This document shows positions 33,540-43,299 of a stretch of 64,000 nucleotides of DNA, in pieces. How positions within the stretch are numbered: position 1 is the first letter of the stretch; each line of letters opens with the position of its first letter. This stretch comes from Selaginella moellendorffii (Eukaryota; Streptophyta; Lycopodiopsida; Selaginellales; Selaginellaceae). The stretch is from the NCBI RefSeq assembly GCF_000143415.4, contig NW_003314263.1, forward strand, positions 1,118,165 through 1,182,164, given 5' to 3'. The translations under genes and the position numbers were made by a program. The notes below the pieces were generated by a model. It searched no databases. It saw only the letters and a program-made list of their open reading frames with translations, and was not told where the DNA came from.

Positions 33540-34080
33540 CACTGTGACTTGATCCTGGAGCCCGCATGGGAGGCAAAATTTGGAGGTATGGAGCTCATGC
33601 ATTTTGCAAGATTCTGCAGGTGTGCCTTCTGGTCGTGACCTAGGGTCCTGGACTTTGCTGCTCAAACGTTGGCCTGCTCGGAAGCTCGGCTTGGTCGGTG
33701 GTAATGCAGGTTCACAGTTTGAGAGGCGAGACGTCCATGTAATCCTCGAGCGCCAGCTTCAAAAGAAGAATTTAAGGACTTTAGTACTCGAGGCAAGAAC
33801 GAGATGGAAGGACTCACTTCACAGAGCGTTCGGGAACGGTAAGATCACCAAGCTGATCATAAAAGCCCAGCTGGGGAGCTGCTGGCTACACAAGCGTGGC
33901 AGCCAATGCGTTATCGGCGAGCGACAGAGAACCATCGTTGTCTGCAGCTCTACAACTTGGACGAGCGCCTTGAGCCCCGTGGTCACGCCACAGCATCATG
34001 GAGCTTGTGCTTCACATCCCCGTTGTGAGCGTGAACATCCAGCGGAATGACTAAGGCTGCTTGGTCCTCATCCATGTACC
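33540..34080 (+). other. Low-copy repeat, open on the plus strand, unrecognised
   Basis: An open stretch of about 156 codons runs over 33580-34050 but has no recognisable domain, and its composition looks incidental. Part of it (33855-34020) resembles 21500-21620. I regard it as degraded duplicated sequence rather than a gene. Confidence 0.3.
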
Positions 34081-34083
34081 ATC

Positions 34084-34380
34084 ACTGGACTCTTGCCGCG
34101 GTTATGAGCTCCTGCAAGAACATCACGAAAACAATTACAACCCCTCTGATGGAATCACTGCTAAGGGGCTGGCGTACCTGCAGTTTTTGCTCAATGAACG
34201 AGTTTGAGGAGTTTACTAGCGTGTCCTGGGAGCATTACACACAAGAAGTAGCTCAAAACGCGAATATAAAACACCACAGAACTAGAGAGGGAAGAACCTT
34301 ATATATGTTCGTCGTGTGCTAGCAATGCAAAGCATTCACGCTGCCTGCTTGCAACAAAAAGAGCAAAAGGTGATCCTGCG
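34084..34380 (-). pseudogene. Family X tag plus CAMTA exon 4-5 fragment, block II
   Basis: 34084-34160 carries the X exon 4/intron 3 tag ('gagctcctgcaagaacatca...cctctgatggaat'). 34290-34370 carries the CAMTA tag ('atgttcgtcgtgtgct', 'agcaatgcaaagcattcacgctgcctgc'). This is the same pairing and order as at 26573-27205, which marks the start of the second paralogous block. Confidence 0.5.
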
Positions 34381-34611
34381 GTTTCCTTCACAGCCTGCCC
34401 AAGGAAGAGATTTGCACCATGGAACAAACAAATCGAAATATCTTACGAGTGGAGCTTGGAAGCGCCTCGCTTATCTCGAATCCGGCAGCTATCGCCCTGG
34501 GCGCCAAACCCTAGCTTGACGGGCTTGACGGGCTCAACGGTCACGCGTCACCCGTCAGGCATTGACTATATAGTCAACTCTTCCAGCTAGTAATCTTTGC
34601 CCTTGACAAAA

Positions 34612-35280
34612 ATGTACACGGCGAGGAGGAGGATGATGCCTCTCGACTTGCTCACGGTGGAAGAACAGGGGCAATTCCAATCCTACATCCACGCGAGACT
34701 TGTCCTGGAGATCCAGATCGCTGTCGCCAGGGCCGGAGCTGGAGTTCTCGGACACGTACACGCACAGGAGCTGGAACGAGAGCTGGCGGCGATGGAGGTG
34801 ATAGAAGAACAAGCGCGAGAGACGGTGCGGACGCGCGCGATGGAGGCGCGGGCGCGACTGGCAGCGGCGGCGATGGAGGTAGCGGCAGCCATCGAGGTGT
34901 GGGATCGAGACATGGAGGCGCGGAGGCGGCGGCGCGACGAGCTGGCGGCCGAGACGATCGAGCTTGCGGCATTGGAAGCGTGGGAGCGAGACGCGGGACA
35001 AAGGCGCGAGCAGGCGGCCATGGAAGCGGCGGCGCGGGCGGCACTGAGCGAGATGGCGGCGGCGATGGAGCGCGAGCTGGGGCCGATGACGTGCGAGCTG
35101 GAGCCGATGGCGATGGAGCGCGAGCTGGAGCAAGCGCTAGCGCTCGAGGTGGCGAACTTAAGCGGGCTGTCCAAAGCGATGGAAGCGCCTGTCGCAGGAG
35201 GAGGACGGATGGAGCAGGAGTGTAATTTGGATGGTTCCATGGAGCTTGGCAGTGTGGATGACTTTATCTCCAATGTCTAG
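34612..35280 (+). CDS. Coiled-coil protein, paralogue of the 27666 gene, copy 2
   Basis: Single exon of 222 aa from the ATG at 34612. The helical head (LLTVEEQGQFQSYIHARL...EIQIAVARAGAG) aligns with LISVDEYQRLHSEVLEE of the 27666 protein. A long Ala/Glu/Arg/Met-rich helix follows with degenerate repeats (MEARARLAAAAMEVAAA, WDRDMEARRRRRDELAA, AMERELGPMTCELEPM), and a short hydrophilic tail ends DDFISNV. Predicted single continuous helix or coiled coil; function unknown. The repeat unit is far more diverged than in copy 1, so either copy 1 was recently homogenised or copy 2 is decaying slowly. Upstream promoter form and both flanks match copy 1. Overlapping long frames on the minus strand are shadows of GC-rich codons. 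Confidence 0.5.
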   Translation: MYTARRRMMPLDLLTVEEQGQFQSYIHARLVLEIQIAVARAGAGVLGHVHAQELERELAAMEVIEEQARETVRTRAMEARARLAAAAMEVAAAIEVWDRDMEARRRRRDELAAETIELAALEAWERDAGQRREQAAMEAAARAALSEMAAAMERELGPMTCELEPMAMERELEQALALEVANLSGLSKAMEAPVAGGGRMEQECNLDGSMELGSVDDFISNV

Positions 35281-35609
35281 CCTAGTCCAAGATTCTTTCA
35301 ATTCGTATTTGCTTTTCCGCTCATCCTTGCCGCTAGGGTTTGCGCCTTGGCGTCCTTGCCGATCGCAACGATTTCTTCTTCTTCCTGCCAATGCAGGTCT
35401 CGATCGATCGGAGTGTCGCCGGCGCCAGCGATCAGAGATCGCGGAGCGCTGGAGGAGCTCGCGGAGCGCAGGAGGAGATCGGGAGGAGATCGCTGAGCGC
35501 TGAGCGCTGGAGGTGTGATATTTCGCCACTGCGGAGCAATCTGGGAAGGATCGCAATGGCTTGTTGGTTAGGGTCGTGGTTCTTGGAATTCCCGGCGGCA
35601 CGGTCGTCC

Positions 35610-36170
35610 GGAACGCTTTCTTCCAGCGCCAGCAGCAGCAGCCTGGTCAGGATCGAATGGAAGTCGACGAATGTATTGCCCGAGGTAGGTACTGTGATCA
35701 CAGGCGGTGGAACGTATTTGTCTTGCAGGAGCTCATAACGCTGTCTCACCGCTCACTCGCGGCTCACTCGCGGTCCCTGTGTTTGAAGCACGTCACGGAG
35801 ACGCTGGAAACTCACGCTGTCTGCCGAGTTTAGCGTCTCATTCGTGCTGCTGTGCCGTGCTATGGCGTGGGAGAAAGCCACCACGTCACGGAGCTTGGAG
35901 CCGGAAGAGCTGGGCAAGTGATGGATACAATGGTGAAGTTGATGTAAGCTTTCAATCCATCCATTCCAGCTCGAGCGAGTGCTAAAGTTTCCTATGTTTT
36001 TTCGCAGGTGGATTACGATCGCGAGGGTACTGTGAGTATCTATAGCCATCCCATGAAAGCTTGATTGTTTCTTGGCCAAAAAGTTTTTCACAGGCAAGGT
36101 GGTATAGTGTTGTCCGATTCGCTTGCCCTGGAAACCTGTACTGGAAGATTTAACCATACAGAGGGGGAGG
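35610..36170 (+). pseudogene. Family X fragment: end of exon 3 through start of exon 6, block II
   Basis: Reads the end of exon 3 (SSSLVRIEWKSTNVLP at 35625-35680), a shortened intron 3, a collapsed exon 4 ('cacgtcacggagacgctgga...agcgtctcattcgtgctgctgtgccgtgc...'), a shortened exon 5 ('attacgatcgcgagg...actgtgagtatc') and the start of exon 6 after 'tttttcacag'. Large in-exon deletions make it non-functional. It keeps the order and orientation of the genuine gene. Confidence 0.7.
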
Positions 36171-36261
36171 CATGGAAACACTGCCCCTTTATCCCCTACG
36201 AGAGCGCGCTCTTCGCCGAGCTGTTGAAGCACCTGGACGCAGCTGGTACTTTCGTTTGTTA

Positions 36262-37205
36262 GGTCCTGGCGCTATCAGAGCTTTTTCTAACTTCGAATTT
36301 GTCATCTACAGGCTTACTGCGTGGTTGTGGACTGGCATTTCTTATGACGCCGCGAATGATGTTGCAGCTGGGACTCCAAGACGTCTAGGCAGTCCGAATC
36401 CTTGGTCACATCGTGGTATGGCAAGATCAAGGTTCTTTGTATCTCTTCCGTTCCCAGGAAATCACTTGTTTATACATCAACAGTGCGTTCATTCCTGATC
36501 GCAGTTCTCTTACTTTGATCGGAGTGTTGATGCTCAACAGAAACTTGCACAAGCGCTCCTCTTAGGGCTATGATCTTATTATCTGGGAATACCACCTTCA
36601 AACGGAGTCATCCTGCAGTCTCGAAGAGCCTAGCAACGATGAAACACCAGGTCAGTCCATGTTCGTCATTCTTGGGAGGCTAACTCAAAACGAATGTTTG
36701 CAGATTAACTGTAAAGGCGGCAAAGTCAGGCACCAATAACAACGAAAGCTGGGGCAGCATTACGGTAACTTACAATCAGCGTACAAGGAGATTGGAATCG
36801 CCACTTCGGTTTCAGCCAGCATCATCTCGGGTACATGGCCTTTCCAAACTGAAAACGCTGAGAATGACATACAATTCCAGGTAAGAGACCAGGTATTGAA
36901 TCAAGCAAAGACTGTAAGAGGTTGCTAGCTCTTTGCTCCTTCTCTTCCACAGGTAGCAAGTATGGACATTCTTTACAGGATCAAAAACACTGGTGTCAAC
37001 TGCTACTCCTGACAATACTGAATCTGCCGAAGTGTATCGAGGCTGCGTCGGTGCCATGCCAGTCATCAAGGGAATTAGAGAAGCTTCTGATTGCCGGCAG
37101 TTCGCTCTTTAGCCGAAGATTCAAGTACGTGAAAGCCTTTTGCTCGTTTTCCGTTGTCCGTCCTCACAAACTTTCCTTGCCGCAGGGTTGTGGAGGACGT
37201 GCATG
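36262..37205 (+). pseudogene. Borate exporter (BOR) pseudogene, block II
   Basis: Plus-strand copy of BOR exons 5 (end), 6 ('gtggactggcatttcttatgacgccgcgaatgat...'), 7-8 pieces ('gggaataccaccttcaaacggagtcatcctgcag' near 36585), 8 (36760-36835), 9 pieces (36840-37130) and the start of exon 10 (37185-37205, 'agggt-tggaggacgtgcatgccgc'). Deletions and stops throughout. It overlaps in content with block I but retains different exons, so the two pseudogenes decayed independently after block duplication. Confidence 0.75.
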
Positions 37206-37224
37206 CCGCACTCTTCCAGTTCGT

Positions 37225-37735
37225 CTATCTCCTGGCCTGTGCTCGTGCCGAGCTTTCGACTTGGCGCTCTCTCCTGGGCAGCAGACGGCATTCTATGGAA
37301 GTAGTCCCACGCGCGCTCCAGATTGCTGGACTGGGTGAAGGCGCGGATCCTTGTGTCAAGGACACTGTGTTCTTCCACTCCATCGACTCAACTTCTTGAT
37401 AATGCGTTTTATGCATAGGCGTATCATGGTGTTTTCAGAAAAGAGATCCTCTCTCAAATAACGAAGGACCGGCTCGACAGTATGCTGATATCAAAGAATT
37501 CCATGAGATTCTATCTAGAAAACCTCCATGGCATAGGAGACATTTCCCCGCATTGGGCATTTGCGGTGATTATGACATTCCAACACAAGCTGTTCCTTCT
37601 GGGTAAAGCCTTTGCATGGACGAGCTGGAAGTTCTGGTAGCAGCCAATGCCCATTACAGTTGTGGAGTAAACGCTGCGCAGATTGACGCGACATCGGCAT
37701 ATGCCCGCTCCGGGAATATGCTTGGGATAGTACGG
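37225..37735 (-). pseudogene. PPR fragment (from the 48120-50339 gene family)
   Basis: The minus strand reads RAFTQSSNLERAWDYFHRMPS (compare RAFTQSGDLEGARGYFHRMPS in the PPR gene at 48120-50339) and, further left in the gene order, VYSTTVMGIGCYQNFQLVHAKAL and CWNVIITANAQCGEMS. Pieces are in gene order with deletions between them and several frame changes. Non-functional. Confidence 0.75.
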
Positions 37736-37797
37736 AAAGGGGCAAGGACACGGGATATCCGTACATAGTACTTTATATAAAGCGGGAGGGAATAGAG

Positions 37798-39708
37798 ATG
37801 GTGCGATGGATCGTGGATCATCCCACAGAGTCGTGGTTCTTGGACGACGCGGGGTGGATCCATGGCGGCACGGTCTCTGAGTGGGAGGATCACGAGGAGA
37901 CACTGGCGCGTCTAACACGTAAGTTTTGGAGAGTCGGATTCTTCTTTTCTTGAGAGTTAACCTTTTATCCAGGATCTGCGAGCGTGATGGCTGGTTTTTT
38001 TCATGGCAAAACACCCCAAGGCGACTTACTGGATCTTTTCGACGTGACCAAGATCTTGCTGGAGCTTGTCTACTGCTGGGTGCTGCTTCAGCTCGGGCGC
38101 AACCGGCAGTCCCTCGTTTGGCTCGCGCTACTAGAGGCCCAAGCTCTAGTCGGCACCGCCGCCGCTGGTGGCCAAGGACAACAAGTGGAGAAGCTTTTCT
38201 TGTTTCTCCTGGACAACTTCGATTACGAGTCTCGGCCAGATCACGCTAGCTTAGCGAGGCTGAGACAAATCCACGACAGCTTGAGCAGCAGCCTGGTCAG
38301 GATCGAATGGAAGTCGACGAATGTATTGCCTGGTGCCCTCCAGATGCTCGAGGTACTGTGATATTTCAGTTCATCAGAGGTGGTGTCCAAACTCTTTCTT
38401 CTTTGTCCTTGCAGGAGCTCATAGCTGCGCATGATACGATTGGTGATGATCACGTATACGGCAGTCATGGCCACTTCGCCCACTGGTTTCGGGACCACTC
38501 GCGGTCCTACAATCGCTCCCGCCGGTGGAAGCGAGCCTTCTACCCCGTCGACGCGAGCGAGCTCCTCGGCCGCCTTGTCCACTCCTGGATGAGGACCAAG
38601 AGAGGTGCCACGGACCACGCGCGGCTCCAGTCCCTGAGTTGCTCCACGAGCAAGGATTTCGTGGAGCACGTCAAGCAGACGCTGGAAAGTAACGTCGCGG
38701 AGGAGAAGCGCAATCTTCATCACGCGGCTGCCGTGGTTTTTGGCCCCGAGCTTAGCGTCTCGTTCTTGCTGCTGTGCCGTGCGGTGGCGTGGGACGAATC
38801 CACCACCTCACAGATCTTGGGCGCGGAAGAGCTGGGGAGTATCAATGGTAAGCCGATCGTCCAAGTTGATGAGCGCTCAGTGGATACGGTGGTGAAGTTG
38901 ATGGTTAACGTAAGTTTTGCATACGTTCCAGGTGTTGACTTTCAGAGCGAGTGCTAAAGTTTTCGTTGTTTTCTCGCAGGTGGTGCTCGGGGATTTCCTG
39001 GATGAGGCTCACGATCGCGAGACTTGGATCCGGGACTGTGAGTATCCATATCCATCCCAGGAAAGTTTGATTGAATTCTGGTCTTCTTTCACAGGCAAGG
39101 TGCTGCTCAAGAAGCGTTGTCCGCTTCGCTTGCCCTGGAAACCTGCGGCGAGCGTCCATTTTCTGGAAGATGTGACCATGGAGAGGTGGAGGGAGATGGA
39201 CGCTTGGATCCGATCTCCTGGCACACTGAGTGAGCTGGGAATGGCGAGCTACGAGCAAGCTCTCCAGGCGATGAGGGACGCGATCTTCTGGGACGGAAGT
39301 GTTGTTGTGGATAAAGCCAGCCAGGAGTTCGTGACGAGGATTGGCAAGGTGCTGGAAGCAAAGGAAGATCAGGTCTACGAGCTGATAGAGATCTACACTG
39401 ATGAAAGGTTCCAGAAGGCTAACAGTGAGACGGCGGCGGCGAGCAAGACGAGAGGCAGGGGATCCATGGCCGAGTTTGCGGTGGTCGCGAATGCTCACCC
39501 CGTGGTAATGGGTCTCCTGTCCACGCGGCAGCGCTGTCACATGTTTATGCGGTCGGGGTGCCCGTTGCAAGGGGGACAAGCCATCACCAAGGTGGATTGC
39601 ATGATGATTGAGTACGCGAGGCTTCGCGCTGAGCAACGGTTTGACACTACTCACATTGGCTATGCTTGTTACCATGATAACAAGAAGAAATCTTGCATAT
39701 TCTGCTGA
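37798..39708 (+). CDS. Family X protein, N-terminally shortened copy X3 (unknown function)
   Basis: Exons 37798-37918, 37973-38352, 38415-38909, 38980-39037 and 39095-39708 read 555 aa without a stop. The first 60 residues of X1/X2 are absent. Within exon 1 a deletion fuses GWIHGGTVSE directly to the WEDHEETLARLTR of exon 2, removing about 80 residues and intron 1 yet keeping frame. All later introns sit at the same positions. A start at ATG 37798 (MVRWIVDHPTESW) would use sequence created at the junction with a PPR fragment; a later start, MAGFFHGKT at 37987, is the alternative. The C-terminus is longer and Cys-rich (GYACYHDNKKKSCIFC). Inverted relative to X1 and X2. It may be a functional shortened protein or a young pseudogene; the open frame favours the former slightly. 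Confidence 0.5.
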
Positions 39709-39894
39709 AAGTGATTGATCACAATAAGAATGCGCCCCTCCCCCTTCTCTCAACTTTATCAAAGAGCTCTCAATCCATCCAAGTCCATCAACTTACGGTG
39801 CAACCATTATGGACGCTGCTACGAGCTCATTCTATCCAGGAAAGGTGGCGTAAGAAACCTGGGCATATGCTGTGACTGTAGCATACTAACGCAC

Positions 39895-40115
39895 GCTTTC
39901 CCTTTGGGGCATATTATCGAGTGGATCTCGTAACTGGGAGTTCTGGAGCATCATACTTGCTTAGTAGGCTGGCTATCAAACACATATTTGGTATGCTCAA
40001 GATGTTGTGGAGTACACTCTGTGGAGCACCACCGGTAATATTCCCGCTCTGGGAATATGCGGACCAGTGGAGTGCCGGATTCGAGATTCTTGGCGCCGTG
40101 GAGGCTTTTGGTTTC
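39895..40115 (-). pseudogene. PPR fragment (N-terminal part of the 48120-50339 type)
   Basis: Plus-strand phrases 'gttgtggagtacactctgtggagc', 'cgctctgggaatatgc' and 'gagtgccggattcgagattcttggcgccgtggaggcttttgg' match, with gaps, the 49940-50215 part of the intact PPR gene, which encodes its N-terminal repeats. It lies directly downstream of X3. Confidence 0.55.
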
Positions 40116-40601
40116 TTCGTGTGTTCTTCATGGAGACCTTGGAGCAGAACAGCCCGGCATTGCGGTAAATCTCGAGCCTTTGTACTCATCCATCTTGACC
40201 ACGCCGTACAGGTGGGTTCTCAATCCGTACATATTGTCTTAAACTGGAAACTTTATTCATTTGAAATATTTGCCGACTATTTTACAAAAAGCTTTGAATT
40301 TTCTATCAACACAGATTTACTCATGCCAAAAAAGTCTTGTTTTTTTTGTTTTTTTTTTCCCATTTTCCTTTTTCTTGATCGATCTTGGTTAAAGAGACGA
40401 ACTTTATCATATTTAGAGATCGTCAGTTGACAATCAAACGTTTCAGATCGAGCATCTGGAGGAGCTGGATCTCTCTTTTAACAACATTTCTGGGACAGTT
40501 TTTCGGAAGGGTTGTGCTGCTGTTGCACGCCTTATTCGCAGCCAAGGCTAGAAATCTAAATTGCTAGAAGCGAAGTAGAATGCTGGTGATAACTTACAAG
40601 C

Positions 40602-43288
40602 TTAAGAGCCGGGAGAGGAGCTGTCCGGTATCATTCGTAATGGACTGTACTGGTGCTTGAATTCCACACGGCTTCTCGTGGTGACCGCGTCCAGGACCTC
40701 TGCGTCGCTGGTACCTACACGCTTCGGCGAAGAGCGCGCCCTCACAGGCGATAAAGGTAGCGGTGATCCTCCTCCTTCCATCCGGAGTGGCGATCTCATC
40801 ACATCCTGCCGTGGTGATCTCAAAACTTCCATCGTGGATTCGGCTTCCTGTACGTCGAAAAACGAAGAAAAAATGTAATTAGCACCAGGAAGATCACGAA
40901 GTCAAGCTTACTCTCATTGCGCTGTTGTATGGCATTGCGGGGGCCTCTTCGTACTCGGCGGCGTCCAGCTCTTGCAAGTGGTGTGCCTTGAAGAACTTTG
41001 GTAGAACGTATTGGCGAATCGGCACCAGGAGCATGATGAGCAAGGGGAACAGGACACCGGCAATTGGGATCCACGTAATCCCAAAGCAGGCCAGGAGATA
41101 GACGAACTGGAACAGTGTGAAGATAATTATCGTCTTGAATGGGACTGTCTCCACGAACGCGGCATGCACGTCCTCCAGGACTCTGACAGGGAATGTTGGT
41201 GGATGTTAGAATCGCTACGAAAGGAAAAGAAACGAAAAAGAGAGAAAAGGGTTTTACGTACTTGAATCTGCGGCTGGGTGCGGTGAAGAGTAGCAAGATC
41301 CTCTCCCAGAACTGGTTTCCTGGCAAGCTCTCTATCGCCATGACGGCAAAGTAGCCCCATAAAACTGAAGTTGGGATTTTCTTGATCAGTGGCATGGCAC
41401 CGACGCAGCCTCCAACAAGCAAAGACTGCAAAAGGTTGCTAACTCGTTGCTCTTTCACTTCCACAGGGAGCAAGTCATCGACGTCCTTTTCCGGATCGAA
41501 AACGCTAGTGTCAACTGGCAGTCCTGACAATACCGAGTCTGCTGAAGTGTATTGAGAAGTTTCTTCTTTCAGTTCTTTCAATACCTGGAATTAAGAGTTT
41601 ATGTCATTGGCAACGTTTTCAGTTTGAAAAGGCCACGTACCCGAGATGATGCTGGCTGAAACCGAAGTGGTGACTCCATCTCCTTGTACGCAGATTGTAA
41701 GTTACCGTAAAGCTGTCCCAGAGTTTCGTTGTTATTGATGCTCGACTTTGCCGTCTTTACTAGCTTATCGCGGTTAATCTGCAAGCATTCGCTTTGAGTT
41801 AGCCTCGCAAGAATGACGAACTTGGGCCGACCTGGTGTTTTAGTGTTGCTAGGCTCTTCGTGTGCATGGGAGACTGCGGAATGACTCCATTCGAAGGTGG
41901 TATTCCAAGCAGGCCACAGATAATAACCATTCCACCTAGCAGTAGCAGATCATAGTGGTAAGAAGAGGGCTTGCGCAAGTTGAATTCCTTCTGTTGAGCC
42001 AGCTGGGAAGCAACACTGTGATCAAAATAATAGAGCACTGCGATCATGGTTGCTGGAATGAACGCTCCTATGATGTATAAAATGGGAACATCCCGCATTT
42101 CCTGGGTACGGAGAATCAGATAAGTAAGCCAGAAAAGTCAAGCAAAACTACAACGAACCTTGATCACTGTCCAATTTGCCATAGCACGATGTGACCAAGG
42201 ATTCGGACTGTATAGACGTCTTGGAATCCCAGCTGGAGTGTCATTCGCGGCGGCATAAGAAATGCCAGTCCACACGAGAACCATGAGCGGAAGTCCATAG
42301 TCAGCTATTAAACCACGCATCCAGCCTGTAAGATGGTAAATCCGAAATTAGAAAAGCTGAAGGCTTTATTTTCTAAGAGCGTACCAGCACCATAGCGCCA
42401 GGACCTTGCCTTCCTGCTTTTCAATCCTGTAAGCAGCAGACCGAACGAAAGTACCAAGCCAAACATGCCATTTGAAAAGCGCCAGGGCGTGCTGAACTCT
42501 TGCAACGAAGGATCGTCTCGCTTGGGTATACGAAACTCCCCGACGATACCCTGTAACACCGACTTGTTTTTTAGTAGAATAACTCGCTCAAACGTACTTG
42601 CCTTGATTGCTTGCTGCATGAAAAGGCCTGCAATGAGCATTCCAAAGAGTTCTCCGGCAATTCTCGTAAACCTGTTGATGATAGAACAAGCCCCCAAGAT
42701 TGCTAAGAGAAACAGCAAAATTGCAACCCAAACGCAGACCCTGCCGACACGAACTGCATCGGTAAAGCTCAAAAATTCGATATACTCTTACCATCCCGTC
42801 CAGGCCAAGAAAAGCTTGGGGCCTAGATCGTCCCTGTTCTTTGCAAAGTCATACATAAACGTATACATAATGACTGTTGGTTCTGCAACTCCAAGGATGA
42901 GTAAAGGTTGGCCTCCAATGATCGAGTGTAGGAGCCCACAGAGAGAAGTGGATGCAAGAGTTTGCACGGCAGTTAAGATTCCATCTGAAAGCGTGGCGAA
43001 AAGAGGTGTCAAAAGATGTCATGAAATCCAAAAACTAACTTGTATCTCTATCGAGTTGCTCTCCAAAAGATATTACTGGAATGGCCGAAGCGAAAAAGAT
43101 GTATGTCGTGGGAGCAAATATTCTGGAAAGCAAAAAATTGCGAAACGCTCACATCAATCAACTCAAGACTACAATGGAGCAAACCTGTAGCCAGCATTCC
43201 AGCCGCCAATCCAGTCCTGCCTGTAACATTTTATACGCCCCTTGACGTCGTTTAAAATTCCTCGGAAAGGAACGAATGTCTCTTCCAT
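40602..43288 (-). CDS. BOR: Borate efflux transporter, BOR family (SLC4-like)
   Basis: Eleven minus-strand exons encode 699 aa: 43288-43185, 43122-43040, 42984-42792, 42740-42602, 42550-42385, 42325-42159, 42101-41832, 41778-41641, 41584-41262, 41182-40912 and 40847-40602. The N-terminus [98 protein letters not shown] and [19 protein letters not shown] are hallmarks of plant BOR transporters. Expected: 10-14 membrane helices in the plasma membrane, exporting borate for xylem loading or boron tolerance. Length matches the family (about 700 aa). The intron after exon 4 has a GC donor (GC-AG). The C-terminal tail is hydrophilic, Ser/Pro-rich. Two intron-bearing pseudogene copies lie at 29690-31060 and 36262-37205. 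Confidence 0.93.
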
Positions 43289-43299
43289 TTTGAAGCAAA

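Noticed and set aside
37774-37780. TATATAA as a TATA box for X3
   Set aside because: It lies only about 20 bp before the first candidate ATG, so a start site 30 bp downstream would fall after that ATG. It could only serve the later in-frame Met at 37987.
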